Below are positions 15,771-25,300 of a DNA stretch of 64,000 bases, piece after piece (the first letter of the stretch is position 1; each line of letters starts with the position of its first letter). The DNA comes from JAIBDK01 sp965261915. Lineage in GTDB: Bacteria; Pseudomonadota; Gammaproteobacteria; Arenicellales; Poriferihabitantaceae. The stretch lies in the NCBI GenBank assembly GCA_965261915.1, contig CBDHDW010000013.1:868001-932000 (forward strand), written 5' to 3'. Below the pieces are notes generated by a model, which searched no databases, was not told where the DNA came from, and worked only from the letters and a program-made list of their open reading frames with translations. The translations under genes were made by a program, and so were the position numbers.

Positions 15771-16600
15771 GTGACGGCGAGATTAAAGGCTGGCAGGGAA
15801 ACGGTATCGCTACCAGAGGTCAGGGTGATCACAATCCCCGAGGTGCTGCCGACATCCGCGTTGGTCGGCGTGCCGGTCAAGGCACCAGTGGTGGTGCTGA
15901 ACGTGGCCCAGCTGGGTTTGTTGGTAATCGTATAGACCAGGGTTGCGCCTGCGTCTGCATCTACCCCGGTCGGGGCGAAACTATAGGCGTTGCCCTCGGC
16001 CACTGTGGTGGCAGGCGTGCCGGTGATGGTCGGTGCGTCATTCACATTGGTGACGGCGAGATTAAAGGCTGGCAGGGAAACAGTATCGCTACCAGAGGTC
16101 AGGGTGATCACAATGCCCGAGGTGCTGCCGACATCCGCGTTGGTCGGTGTGCCGGTCAAGGCACCGGTGGTGGTGCTGAATGTGGCCCAGCTGGGTTTGT
16201 TCTCAATCGTATAGGCCAGGGTTGCGTCTGCATCTGCCCCGGTCGGGGTGAAACTATAGGCCGTGTCTTCGGCCACCGTGGTGGCAGGCATGCCGGTGAT
16301 AGTCGGTGCGTCATTCACATTGGTGACGGTGAGATTAAAGGCTGGCAGGGAAACGGTATCGCTACCAGAGGTCAGGGTGATCACAATGTCCGAGGTGGTG
16401 CCGACATCCGCGTTGGTCGGTGTGCCGGTCAAGGCACCGGTGGTGCTGAACGTGGCCCAGCCGGGTTTGTTCTCAATCGAATAGACCAGGGTTGCGCCAT
16501 CGTCCACATCTGCCCCAATCGGGGTGAAATTATAGGCCGTGCCCTCGGCCACTGTGGTGTCGGGCGTGCCGCTGATGGTCGGTGCGACATTCGGATTATT
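15771..16600. repeat. Three tandem ~276-bp DNA repeats in the autotransporter gene
   Basis: The phrase GTGACGGCGAGATTAAAGGC recurs at 15771 and 16050, and with one change at 16323. Units share long stretches almost base for base (for example ACCAGAGGTCAGGGTGATCA). They encode the PTITGTPATTVAEG-type domains. High nucleotide identity suggests recent duplication or gene conversion. Confidence 0.85.
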
Positions 16601-17565
16601 GTTGTCGCCAGCGGTTACAGTGATGGTTAGCATAACCATCGCCTCACCACTGCTATTAGTGGCGGTGATGGTGTGGGTGATTGCTTCTGCAACCGCCGTT
16701 GGCGTACCTGATATGGTGCCAGTGGCAGTGTCAAGTGTTAGTCCTTCTGGGAGTGTTGGGGCGATGCCATAACTGGCAACCGCACCACCGCTTGAAGTGA
16801 TGCTTATATTCGCAATAGCAGTACCCACTGTTGCCGTTACGGTAGCGGAGCTGATACTAATACTCGGAACGGCTACGGGTGCTGCATTTACGACAATGGT
16901 TAGCGTAACAGTATCCGTACCACTGCTATTAGTGGCGGTGATGGTGTAGCTGGTTGAAGTTGAAACTGCCGTTGGCGTACCTGATATGGTGCCGTTGCTT
17001 GTGTCAAGTGTTAGTCCATCGGGGAGTGTTGGGGCGATGCCGTAACTGGCAACCGCACCACCATTTGAAGTGATGCTTATATCCGCAATAGCCGTACCTA
17101 CTGTTGCCGTTACGGTAGCGGCGCTAATACTAATACTCGGAACGGCTACGGGTGCTGCATTTACGACAATGGTTAGCGTAACAGTATCCAAACCACTGCT
17201 ATTAGTCGCAGTGATAGTATAGTTAGTTGAAGCTGCAACTGCCGTTGGCGTACCTGATATGGTGCCGTTGCTTGTGTCAAGTGTTAGTCCTTCTGGGAGT
17301 GTTGGAGCGATGCCATAACTCGCAACCGTACCACCATTTGAAGTGATGGTTATATCCGCAATAGCGTTGCCCACTGTTGCCGTTACGGTAGCTGTGCTGA
17401 TACTAATACTTGGAACGGCTACGGGTGCTGCATTGACGACAATGGTTAGCGTAACAGTATCCAAACCACTGCTATTAGTGGCGGTGATGGTGTGGGTGGC
17501 TGCTTCTGCTGCCGCTGTTGGCGTACCTGATATGGTGCCGTTGCTTGTGTCAAGTGTTAGTCCTT
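16600..17565. repeat. Three and a half tandem 273-bp DNA repeats in the autotransporter gene
   Basis: The phrase GGCTACGGGTGCTGCATTTA recurs at about 16871 and 17143, and with slight change at 17415, a period of 272-273 bp. The repeats encode the SISISTATVTATVG-type Ig domains. The array is cut by the IS1380 end, so the original copy number is unknown. Confidence 0.85.
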
Positions 17566-19216
17566 CCCCAAATCCCCAGATAGAGTAGCATCAGCGCTTC
17601 AAGGCTCGGTGAATCCCTCTTTCAAGCCTTGTGGCTGGCCATTACAGCAAATTATGGTAGCTAGTGCCGAGAGGTTTACTCAAAAACCGCTGTTCGGTGC
17701 ATTATCAGTGCTAAATCGGCTATTTTTGACGCACCTGTCCTGCAGAAGCCGTTATTCTTGTTCTATGTCGGGTTAAATGGGCGGCGCTTCAAACTCCTTC
17801 AGTGCCAGCAGCACTCGTTCCAGTAGTAGTCGGTGGTTTTCCCGCATTTTTACCAAGAGTTGACGTCCCGTCCTGACCACTTTTGCCGCTATGGCGTACA
17901 GACGCCAGCGCAGAGTTATCGCACGGTGCCGGGACAACTCCACCGGCAGCAGAGGACGCATGAGGGCACATAGATTGTAGGAGAGTGCGGAGATTAAAAA
18001 GTACAGCACATTGGCAGCAAAATCTGAACACGGCAGGGTGTCACCGCCAAAATCCCGCTTCAGTTCCTTAATCCGGTTCTCGCTATCCTCGGCACGTTGA
18101 TTGTACCAGTGAACAATCTCGCTATCGCTAAGGCTATCCCGATTAGTGGCAATCGCACGATAAATATAAGCACCTGAGTTTATTTCCTCTGAACTGTTTT
18201 CTGAGTTATCTGATGAATCTAAATCCAGACTCGCCTGGCCGGTAACGGCTGTTCTCTGAATGATAAGGGTGAAGGGTTTTTCATACTCACCGATGCAGAA
18301 ACTGGTGCGGTAGGTATCCTGACCATTGACCGCTTTGTCTTTTTTATCCAGCAAAGGCTGCCAGTCCGAAGCGCTTGCCGCTGCTATCTGCGCGCGCAGT
18401 GCGGCGCTGGTCTTGGCGCGAATGGCATACTCGATACCCTGCTTATCACAATACTCAATGACTTTTGTTTGGTAGCCGGCAGCATCAATACGCAACGCCT
18501 TCACGGTACAGTCTTCCGGGAGCGACTGCTGGCATTGCTGGATAAACGGCTTATTATCTTTCGCTGGCGGCACATTGCCGTGACGGAAATCCACGGCCAC
18601 GATCTGCCCGGTTTCCGCAATATGCCCGACCATCGGCATAAAGCCCTTGTTCTTGTTGTAAGTCCACCGTGCACCCGCTTTATGGGCAACAATTTCAGTG
18701 GCATCAATGTCCAGTGTGACTTCCTTACAGCGATGCAAGGCTACCTTCAATAAGGCTTTATTCACCTTTACCCAGGCAGCCTGGATTTGCGGCTGGCTTC
18801 CCATTCGCCTGAGCCAATCTCCAATCGTGGTCGCCTGGGGAAGTTTCTTGAGATCCAGCACGGTGCGCAGTGCTTCATCATCCTGAAGGTTGCGAACCTC
18901 ATCCAGGTGAAAACTGCCTTCATGCTGCATCAGGATGAGGGGCTTGATGAACTCCGAGGGCTTATACCCACGATTGCTTTTAGGCTGGGGGAAGTGCTTG
19001 TCGATTCGCTCAGACAGGTTCAGGGAGTCCATTAGTTGAGCAATCGCCAATAAACCGGCACGAGAGGTGAGTAAATCGTTCGTTGTATCGAGTTTGTAGG
19101 GTAGAATAGTCATCAGCCTTGAGCTGTGCACCCATTGGGTGATGGTGGGTTTAAGAGCAAACCATTATACAGCCAAGGCTTCCTGCGTTTAAGAGATTTC
19201 TATCTGGGGATTGGGG
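17566..19216 (-). mobile_element. IS1380-family element, copy 1, 1651 bp
   Basis: The two ends are related inverted repeats: CCCCAAATCCCCAGATAGA on the left and, as complement on the right, CCCCAATCCCCAGATAGA. Boundaries were fixed by comparing with copy 2 at 28295-29945, where similarity stops at the same bases; both copies are 1651 bp. No matching target duplication is seen around either copy. This copy cuts the autotransporter gene and its other side is 14 bp from the palindrome upstream of liuA. Confidence 0.92.
17773..19131 (-). CDS. IS1380-family transposase, copy 1
   Basis: The 452-residue protein has an IS1380/DDE_Tnp_1-like layout. The first catalytic aspartate lies in TLDIDATEIVAH, the second in ALRIDAAGYQ, and the glutamate is probably in YNQRAEDSENRIKEL. 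An N-terminal helical DNA-binding part precedes the catalytic core. It differs from the copy at 28380-29738 at about eight residues (for example Pro/Thr in EFIKPLIL, Tyr/Cys in ISALSYNL). It appears intact. The start codon ATG at 19131 is kept for symmetry with copy 2, but the downstream ATG (MTILPYKLD) is equally possible. Confidence 0.93.
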   Translation of the reverse strand: MHSSRLMTILPYKLDTTNDLLTSRAGLLAIAQLMDSLNLSERIDKHFPQPKSNRGYKPSEFIKPLILMQHEGSFHLDEVRNLQDDEALRTVLDLKKLPQATTIGDWLRRMGSQPQIQAAWVKVNKALLKVALHRCKEVTLDIDATEIVAHKAGARWTYNKNKGFMPMVGHIAETGQIVAVDFRHGNVPPAKDNKPFIQQCQQSLPEDCTVKALRIDAAGYQTKVIEYCDKQGIEYAIRAKTSAALRAQIAAASASDWQPLLDKKDKAVNGQDTYRTSFCIGEYEKPFTLIIQRTAVTGQASLDLDSSDNSENSSEEINSGAYIYRAIATNRDSLSDSEIVHWYNQRAEDSENRIKELKRDFGGDTLPCSDFAANVLYFLISALSYNLCALMRPLLPVELSRHRAITLRWRLYAIAAKVVRTGRQLLVKMRENHRLLLERVLLALKEFEAPPI

Positions 19217-19230
19217 ATTATGATTATAGT

Positions 19231-19250
19231 TGACGTTTACGTAAACGTCA
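19231..19250. promoter_or_regulatory. Perfect 20-bp palindrome upstream of liuA, probable regulator operator
   Basis: TGACGTTTACGTAAACGTCA is its own reverse complement. It ends 37 bp before the liuA start and begins 14 bp after the IS1380 end. Its left half overlaps a TTGACG that could be a -35 box, with TACTTT 17 bp downstream. Acyl-CoA/branched-chain catabolic operons in proteobacteria are controlled by the MerR-family LiuR, whose predicted sites are palindromes of this ACGTnnACGT kind. The assignment to LiuR is inference; the palindrome is fact. Confidence 0.7.
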
Positions 19251-19287
19251 TGTACTTTCTTATTTTACCTCAATTTGACAGCTTCCT

Positions 19288-20448
19288 ATGGCTTTTCAAT
19301 CACTTAACTTTCATCACGGAGAAGAACTCGATCTGTTGTGCCAGACATGTGAAGACTTTTCGCAGCAGGAAATCGCACCATTGGCGGATCAAATCGACAA
19401 ATCTAACGACTTCCCTGCCCATCTATGGAGGCGAATGGGTGAAATGGGGCTGTTGGGAATAACCGTCGAAGCCGAATACGGCGGCGCTGGCATGGGCTAC
19501 CTCGCTCATGTCATCGCGATGGAAGAAATCAGTCGCGCCTCGGCATCTGTGGGACTGAGCTACGGTGCCCATTCGAATTTGTGTGTTAATCAAATTAGCA
19601 GAAATGGAACTACAGTGCAGCGATCCAGATACCTGCCAAAACTAATGAGTGGAGATTCTGTCGGTGCACTGGCCATGTCCGAAGCGGGCGCGGGTTCCGA
19701 TGTGGTCAGCATGAAACTAACCGCAGAACTGAAAGGCAGTCACTATTTACTCAACGGCTCCAAGATGTGGATTACCAACGGACCCGATGCAGATGTCATT
19801 GTTGTTTATGCAAAAACCGAAGCGGATGCAGGATCCGGCGGGATCTCTGCGTTTATTGTTGAAAGAGACTTTGGCGTGCAGACATCAACCAAACTCGATA
19901 AACTTGGTATGAGAGGATCCAACACCGCGGAACTGGTATTTAATAATGTTGAAGTACCAGTGGAAAACATGCTGGGAGAAATGAATAGCGGTGTCAGTGT
20001 GTTGATGAGTGGATTAGATTATGAAAGAGCCGTACTTGCGGGTGGACCGCTGGGCATAATGCGTGCCTGTATGGATGTGGTCGTTCCCTATGTTCACGAG
20101 CGCAAACAATTTGGACAAGCCATTGGTGAATTTCAGCTAATGCAAGGTAAACTGGCTGATATGTACAGCACCATGAATGCGTGCAGGGCCTATGCATACG
20201 CTGTGGCGAAAGCCTGCGATCAGGGAGAAACAACTCGAAAAGATGCCGCAGGATCCATTTTATATGCCGCGGAGAAAGCCACCTGGATGGCGCTCGAATC
20301 GATTCAGGCGCTAGGCGGTAATGGTTATATTAATGATTATCCAACCGGCAGGTTACTGCGAGATGCCAAACTGTACGAGATCGGTGCCGGTACATCCGAA
20401 ATTCGGCGCATGCTCATTGGTCGCGAACTTTTTAAAGAAGGTTACTAA
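19288..20448 (+). CDS. liuA: Isovaleryl-CoA dehydrogenase
   Basis: The 386-residue FAD enzyme is an acyl-CoA dehydrogenase of the isovaleryl type. FAD and substrate motifs are ALAMSEAGAGSDVVSMK (about 130-147) and KMWITNGPDADVIVVYAKT. The catalytic base is the Glu of GLDYERAVLAGGPLG, the position used by isovaleryl-CoA dehydrogenases. The C-terminal signatures are QALGGNGYINDYPTGRLLRDAKLYEIGAGTSE in short segments. It oxidises isovaleryl-CoA to 3-methylcrotonyl-CoA in leucine breakdown. It is the first gene of the operon, stop and next start touching. Confidence 0.95.
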   Translation: MAFQSLNFHHGEELDLLCQTCEDFSQQEIAPLADQIDKSNDFPAHLWRRMGEMGLLGITVEAEYGGAGMGYLAHVIAMEEISRASASVGLSYGAHSNLCVNQISRNGTTVQRSRYLPKLMSGDSVGALAMSEAGAGSDVVSMKLTAELKGSHYLLNGSKMWITNGPDADVIVVYAKTEADAGSGGISAFIVERDFGVQTSTKLDKLGMRGSNTAELVFNNVEVPVENMLGEMNSGVSVLMSGLDYERAVLAGGPLGIMRACMDVVVPYVHERKQFGQAIGEFQLMQGKLADMYSTMNACRAYAYAVAKACDQGETTRKDAAGSILYAAEKATWMALESIQALGGNGYINDYPTGRLLRDAKLYEIGAGTSEIRRMLIGRELFKEGY

Positions 20449-21654
20449 GTGGATTCCCGTCAAGATCCCGTCGTTATCGTTTCCTGTGCGCGCACCCCCA
20501 TGGGCAGCTTTCAGGGGTGTTTTAATGAACTCACTGCAGCAGAACTCGGGGCACAAGCCATCGCAGCAACGGTTAAACGAGCAATAAGCGATGAGGCCAT
20601 GTTTAGCGGAGACGACATTGACGAAGCCATTCTCGGCAATGTGCTGCCCGCCGGTCAGGGTCAGGCACCTGCCCGTCAGGCTGTTCTTGGCGCGAAACTG
20701 CCGCTTTCAATAAACTGCACGACGATAAATAAAATGTGCGGCTCAGGAATGAAAGCCGCCATGCTCGCTCACGATTCAATTATTTCTGGAACGAATGACA
20801 TCATGCTCGCGGGCGGTATGGAAAGTATGTCAAACGCGCCCTATTTGCTGCCAAAGGCACGATTCGGACAACGCATGGGGCATGGAAAAATGCTTGATCA
20901 TATGTTTTTGGATGGTCTGGAAGACGCTTATGACAAAGGCGCGTTGATGGGTCGGTTTGCCGAATCCTGTGCTGACAAATATCAATTCAGCCGACAACAG
21001 CAGGATGATTTTGCCATCACCTCTCTCAATCGGGCACAAAATGCCAGCAACACGGGTTTGTTCGACGCTGAGGTGACACCGGTAACGGTTGTGTCAAGAA
21101 AAGGCGACAGCATAATCGCCAGAGACGAGCAGCCCTTTAAGGCACAAATCGATAAAATCCCCCACTTGCGGCCGGCATTTAAAAGCGACGGTAGCGTCAC
21201 CGCCGCCAATTCAAGTTCAATCTCCGACGGTGCGGCAGCGTTACTGCTAATGAAACAATCCACTGCGCGGCAGCGAGGGTTAAATTTTGCCGCCCGAATT
21301 CTTGGGCATACTACGCATGCTCAGGAGCCCGGCTGGTTCACTACCGCCCCGGTCGGTGCCATTGATAAACTTCTAAAGCAACAACACTGGAGCGTAAATG
21401 ACATAGATTTGTTTGAAATCAATGAAGCCTTCGCTGTCGTTACCATGGCGGCCATGCACGAACACGAAATTGATCATGAAAAAGTGAATATCCACGGCGG
21501 TGCTTGTGCATTAGGGCACCCGATTGGCGCGTCAGGGGCACGAATTCTCGTCACCCTGATAGCCGCACTGCAACAGAACAATCTGAAACGCGGTGTTGCT
21601 TCACTGTGTATTGGCGGCGGGGAAGCGACCGCCATGGCACTGGAAGTGAGCTAG
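20449..21654 (+). CDS. Acetyl-CoA C-acetyltransferase (thiolase)
   Basis: The 401-residue thiolase starts with GTG directly after the liuA stop. The nucleophilic Cys is in INKMCGSGMKAAMLA (about residue 96). The catalytic His is in GGACALGHPIGASGA, and the second Cys in SLCIGGGEATAMAL. It would cleave acetoacetyl-CoA to two acetyl-CoA, consuming acetoacetate released by HMG-CoA lyase. Such thiolases are frequent in liu clusters. The zero-gap junction shows it belongs to the operon. Confidence 0.93.
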   Translation: MDSRQDPVVIVSCARTPMGSFQGCFNELTAAELGAQAIAATVKRAISDEAMFSGDDIDEAILGNVLPAGQGQAPARQAVLGAKLPLSINCTTINKMCGSGMKAAMLAHDSIISGTNDIMLAGGMESMSNAPYLLPKARFGQRMGHGKMLDHMFLDGLEDAYDKGALMGRFAESCADKYQFSRQQQDDFAITSLNRAQNASNTGLFDAEVTPVTVVSRKGDSIIARDEQPFKAQIDKIPHLRPAFKSDGSVTAANSSSISDGAAALLLMKQSTARQRGLNFAARILGHTTHAQEPGWFTTAPVGAIDKLLKQQHWSVNDIDLFEINEAFAVVTMAAMHEHEIDHEKVNIHGGACALGHPIGASGARILVTLIAALQQNNLKRGVASLCIGGGEATAMALEVS

Positions 21655-21662
21655 CGCATCAT

Positions 21663-23270
21663 ATGGCAATTCTAACGACTAAATTGAAAGTGAATTCCGA
21701 TGAATTCAATGCCAATAAATCTGCAATGGAATTATTGATCGCTGATTTCCAATCCCGTCTGGACAAGATAAGTCTGGGAGGCTCGGACACGGCACGATCA
21801 AAACATCGTCAACGCGGAAAGCTTCTGGTACGCGAAAGAGTCATTAATCTGATCGATAAAGGCACGCCTTTTTTGGAGTTTTCTCAATTTGCAGGCTGGG
21901 AAATGTACGGCGGCGGCATTCATGCAGGAGGCATTATCACCGGTATTGGCCGCATCAGCGGTAGCGAGTGCGTCATTGTTGCCAATGATGCAACCGTCAA
22001 GGGTGGAACCTACTACCCGATTACTGTTAAAAAACATCTGCGGGCTCAGGAAATCTCGCTGGAGAATAACCTGCCGTGTATTTATCTGGTAGATTCCGGG
22101 GGTGCATTTTTGCCCTTACAGGACGAAGTTTTTCCAGACAAGGCGCATTTTGGTCGGATTTTTTATAACCAGGCAAATCTATCTGCAGCCGGGATTCCTC
22201 AAATTGCTGTGACCATGGGCAGTTGTACCGCTGGCGGTGCGTATGTACCGGCAATGTGTGACGAAAGCATCATTGTAAGAAATCAGGGCACAATTTTTCT
22301 CGGCGGCCCGCCTCTGGTCAAAGCTGCCACCGGGGAGCAGGTCAGTGCTGAAGACCTTGGCGGCGCAGAGGTGCACGCCAAAACCTCCGGAGTTGTCGAT
22401 CACATTGCCGATAATGATCTCCATGCCCTCGGACTGACACGAAAGATCGTCGGCAATCTGAATCGAAATACGGGTGATTTTGCAACACGCACTGAACCGC
22501 TGGCGCCACGCTATGATCGGGAAGAACTCTTAGGCATCATCCCGGCCGACACGCATAAGCCCTTTGAAATCCGCGAAATCATTAGCCATATCATTGATGA
22601 TAGTGATTTCGATGAATTTAAAAGCGAATATGGCGAAACCCTGGTCTGTGGATTCGCAAGACTGCATGGTTTTACCATTGGCGTAGTTGGCAATAATGGA
22701 ATACTGTTTTCGGAATCCGCTCAAAAAGGAGCGCATTTTATCGAACTCTGTTGCCAACGGAAAATCCCGCTGGTGTTTTTACAAAACATAATGGGATTCA
22801 TGGTGGGGAAAAAATACGAATCCGGCGGCATTGCAAAACACGGTGCGAAGATGGTTATGGCTGTTGCGAATGCGAAAGTGCCGAAATTCACGCTCGTGGT
22901 TGGCGGAAGTTTTGGTGCCGGTAATTATGCAATGTGTGGTCGTGCTTTCGGTGCACGCTTCCTGTGGTCCTGGCCGAATTCCCGAATCTCTGTCATGGGT
23001 GGAGCGCAGGCAGCCAATGTACTCAACCAGGTCAAGCTCGATGCCAAACTGGCCGCAGGCGAAAAATGGACAGATCAGGACCAGGCTAATTTCAAAAATC
23101 CCATACACCAACAATACGAAAAACAAGGCCACCCCTACTATGCCAGTGCGCGGCTTTGGGACGACGGTATCATCGATCCCCGGGATACGCGGGACACGCT
23201 TGGGCTTGCGCTCGCAGCTTCTCTGCATGCGGAAATCAAAGAAACCCGTTTTGGCGTCTTTCGGTTTTAA
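21663..23270 (+). CDS. liuB: 3-Methylcrotonyl-CoA carboxylase beta (carboxyltransferase) subunit
   Basis: The 535-residue protein starts at ATG 21663 (MAILTTKLKV), nine bases after the thiolase stop; a longer frame to 21504 overlaps thiolase coding and is rejected. Carboxyltransferase signatures include VDSGGAFLPLQDEVFPDKAHFGRIFYN (in part), TMGSCTAGGAYVPAM with the acyl-CoA oxyanion glycines, and VVGGSFGAGNYAMCGRA near residue 405. The GGAYVPAMCDES and IFLGGPPLVKAATGE wording is that of methylcrotonyl-CoA rather than propionyl-CoA carboxylase. It works with LiuD in the cytoplasm. Confidence 0.95.
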   Translation: MAILTTKLKVNSDEFNANKSAMELLIADFQSRLDKISLGGSDTARSKHRQRGKLLVRERVINLIDKGTPFLEFSQFAGWEMYGGGIHAGGIITGIGRISGSECVIVANDATVKGGTYYPITVKKHLRAQEISLENNLPCIYLVDSGGAFLPLQDEVFPDKAHFGRIFYNQANLSAAGIPQIAVTMGSCTAGGAYVPAMCDESIIVRNQGTIFLGGPPLVKAATGEQVSAEDLGGAEVHAKTSGVVDHIADNDLHALGLTRKIVGNLNRNTGDFATRTEPLAPRYDREELLGIIPADTHKPFEIREIISHIIDDSDFDEFKSEYGETLVCGFARLHGFTIGVVGNNGILFSESAQKGAHFIELCCQRKIPLVFLQNIMGFMVGKKYESGGIAKHGAKMVMAVANAKVPKFTLVVGGSFGAGNYAMCGRAFGARFLWSWPNSRISVMGGAQAANVLNQVKLDAKLAAGEKWTDQDQANFKNPIHQQYEKQGHPYYASARLWDDGIIDPRDTRDTLGLALAASLHAEIKETRFGVFRF

Positions 23271-23290
23271 TCGCGATTGACTCAAACGCT

Positions 23291-25300
23291 ATGTTCGACT
23301 CCATTCTTATTGCCAATCGCGGAGAAATCGCCTGTCGAATCGCAACAACCGCGAAACGAATGTCCATCCGAACCGTGGCAGTTTATTCTGATGCTGATGA
23401 AAGCTCGCTGCACGTCTCGCTTTGCGATGATGCGGTTCGCATCGGTGAAAACAGCGCCCAGCAAAGCTATCTGAACATTGAGAACCTGCTCCAGGCCGCG
23501 AAATTATCCGCCGCCGAAGCAATTCATCCAGGCTATGGGTTTCTCTCTGAGAACGCGGCATTCGCCAAGCTTTGCGAGGAGCGCCAAATCAAGTTCATTG
23601 GACCGAGTGCTGAAGCGATACGCATAATGGGTTCCAAAAGCGAAGCTCGAAAAACCGTACAGGCTTCGGGGATCGTTACGGTACCAGGGTATGACGGGGA
23701 TCGACAGGCGGCAGCGGTGCTACTCGAAAAGGCCGCTGAAATCGGCTACCCCTGCCTGATCAAAGCGGTTTCAGGTGGTGGCGGCAAAGGAATGCGAATA
23801 GTGAATGATGAAAGCGAATTCAAGTCTGCTTTGCAATCCGTACAGAGAGAAAGCCGGTCTGCGTTTTCCGACGATTCTGTGTTACTGGAAAAATACATTC
23901 CAGAATCACGCCATATTGAAGTACAGATTTTTGGCGACGACCACGGTAACTTTGTTCATCTGTTTGATCGTGATTGTTCATTACAACGCCGCCATCAGAA
24001 AGTGATCGAGGAAGCACCTGCTCCGCAACTTAATGAAGAAATACGCAAACGTATGACTCGCTCTGCGATTGCCTGCGCTAAAAGCGTATCCTATAGCGGA
24101 GCGGGGACGGTAGAATTTCTCTACACCCCGGCGGACGATTTTTATTTTATGGAGATGAACACACGGCTACAGGTTGAACATCCCGTTACGGAAATGATCA
24201 CCGGGGTGGATTTGGTCGAATGGCAAATTCGGATTGCCGCTGGAGAATGCTTGCCGTTACAACAAGAAGAAATCGTTTGTCAGGGCCATGCAATGGAAGC
24301 CCGAATTTATGCGGAAAATCCAGAAAATCACTTTCTGCCGTCAACCGGAACGATTCAGGTTCTGGTACAGCCGGAGCGTAACAGCGGTGTCCGAATCGAT
24401 ACCGGTATCCGGGAAGGCGACACCATCAGCGAACACTATGACCCCATGATATCGAAACTGATTGTTCACGCCAGCACCCGGGATAACGCACGATCTGAAC
24501 TGATCCGATGCCTGACGGGTGCAGTGATTTTAGGCGTTCGTAATAACATTGATTTCCTGAGATCACTGGCTAAAGAATATTCGTTCACTGACGAAGGGGT
24601 CAAAAAGGGGCAGCTCAATACCCAACTCATCGACCAAAAGAAGGCCGGGTTTAAAGCACTTCAAAGCGATCACAAAACAGCAGTTCAACTGGCCATCGCC
24701 TACCGCTATTTATCCGAAATTCGGTCACAACTGACAACAGATCAAACAGGAACCGAGCCAACCTCACCCTGGCTAAGCATACCGGCCTGTCACAGCGGAG
24801 CCGGGTACCCCTATCGCATGAACGAAATCATTGGCGGAGAGTCGAAGCCGGTTCAGTTTCGTTTCAATCGCAATACCTTTGAATTTTTAAATTCAAAATT
24901 GATACTGCATGCGAAAATGATTTCTGATCATTGTCTGCATTATAAATTCAACGAGAAATGCGGGGTCGCCTGGTTAGTTAATAAAAACGCAGAAACCGAA
25001 CTCCATTTTGACGGCCAATATCACCGCATTCAATTAATCGACCCACTTGATCCAAATCAGATTACGCGAAATAAAGTTGCCGGTGACGGCAGTTTATTCT
25101 CACCGATGCCAGGCATGATCACTGACATCATGGTTGCAGAAGGTGACCGTGTTGTTCAGGATCAGAATTTAATGATACTTGAGGCCATGAAAATGGAACA
25201 CCGTATTCAGTCTCCATTTTCAGGTATTGTAAAATCCATTTCCCATATCAAGGGGGATCAGGTTGAAGAAGGTGAAGCCCTGATCGAAATTCATCCATGA
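23291..25300 (+). CDS. liuD: 3-Methylcrotonyl-CoA carboxylase alpha (biotin carboxylase and carrier) subunit
   Basis: The 669-residue protein starts at ATG 23291 (MFDSILIANRGEIACRI). The biotin carboxylase domain includes the ATP-grasp loop AVSGGGGKGMRIV and the catalytic MEMNTRLQVEHPVTEM. A methylcrotonyl-specific middle domain leads to a C-terminal biotinyl domain with the modified lysine in EAMKMEH. It carboxylates biotin for LiuB. It follows liuB by 20 bp; in many genomes liuC lies between liuB and liuD, but it is missing here. The end overlaps liuE by 4 bp. Confidence 0.95.
   Translation: MFDSILIANRGEIACRIATTAKRMSIRTVAVYSDADESSLHVSLCDDAVRIGENSAQQSYLNIENLLQAAKLSAAEAIHPGYGFLSENAAFAKLCEERQIKFIGPSAEAIRIMGSKSEARKTVQASGIVTVPGYDGDRQAAAVLLEKAAEIGYPCLIKAVSGGGGKGMRIVNDESEFKSALQSVQRESRSAFSDDSVLLEKYIPESRHIEVQIFGDDHGNFVHLFDRDCSLQRRHQKVIEEAPAPQLNEEIRKRMTRSAIACAKSVSYSGAGTVEFLYTPADDFYFMEMNTRLQVEHPVTEMITGVDLVEWQIRIAAGECLPLQQEEIVCQGHAMEARIYAENPENHFLPSTGTIQVLVQPERNSGVRIDTGIREGDTISEHYDPMISKLIVHASTRDNARSELIRCLTGAVILGVRNNIDFLRSLAKEYSFTDEGVKKGQLNTQLIDQKKAGFKALQSDHKTAVQLAIAYRYLSEIRSQLTTDQTGTEPTSPWLSIPACHSGAGYPYRMNEIIGGESKPVQFRFNRNTFEFLNSKLILHAKMISDHCLHYKFNEKCGVAWLVNKNAETELHFDGQYHRIQLIDPLDPNQITRNKVAGDGSLFSPMPGMITDIMVAEGDRVVQDQNLMILEAMKMEHRIQSPFSGIVKSISHIKGDQVEEGEALIEIHP

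Larger units (their letters stand above)
14351..17565 (-). pseudogene. 5'-truncated autotransporter with Ig-like (He_PIG-type) repeats
   Basis: The frame is open from the IS1380 boundary at 17565 to the stop at 14351, about 1070 codons, but there is no start codon context or signal peptide. Upstream are three and a fraction copies of an Ig-like repeat (about 91 residues; SISISTATVTATVG, LTLDTSNGTISGTPTAV). Next come three copies of a related domain (PTITGTPATTVAEG...TGALTGTPTNADVG). Then a linker from TPESAKQLNEE and an outer-membrane autotransporter barrel ending EGRIRF, with terminal Phe. The intact gene would be a large secreted or surface adhesin-like protein. Loss of the 5' end by IS insertion should silence it. 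Its passenger specificity is unknown. Confidence 0.85.

Noticed and set aside
14267..17565. Possible CRISPR array
   Set aside because: The heptamers are contiguous without spacers, and the 273-276-bp repeats are contiguous coding domains; no cas genes.
15741..17588. Series of plus-strand frames with V/A/S-rich repeats
   Set aside because: They are antisense shadows of the Ig-like repeats, repeating with the same period.
21504..21662. N-terminal extension of liuB
   Set aside because: It overlaps thiolase coding in another frame; ATG 21663 gives the usual protein length.
22779..23285. 168-codon minus-strand frame opposite liuB
   Set aside because: It is antisense to a highly conserved carboxylase gene with no family resemblance.
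23156..23290. N-terminal extension of liuD
   Set aside because: It lies inside liuB coding; MFDSILIANRGEIA at 23291 is the family start.
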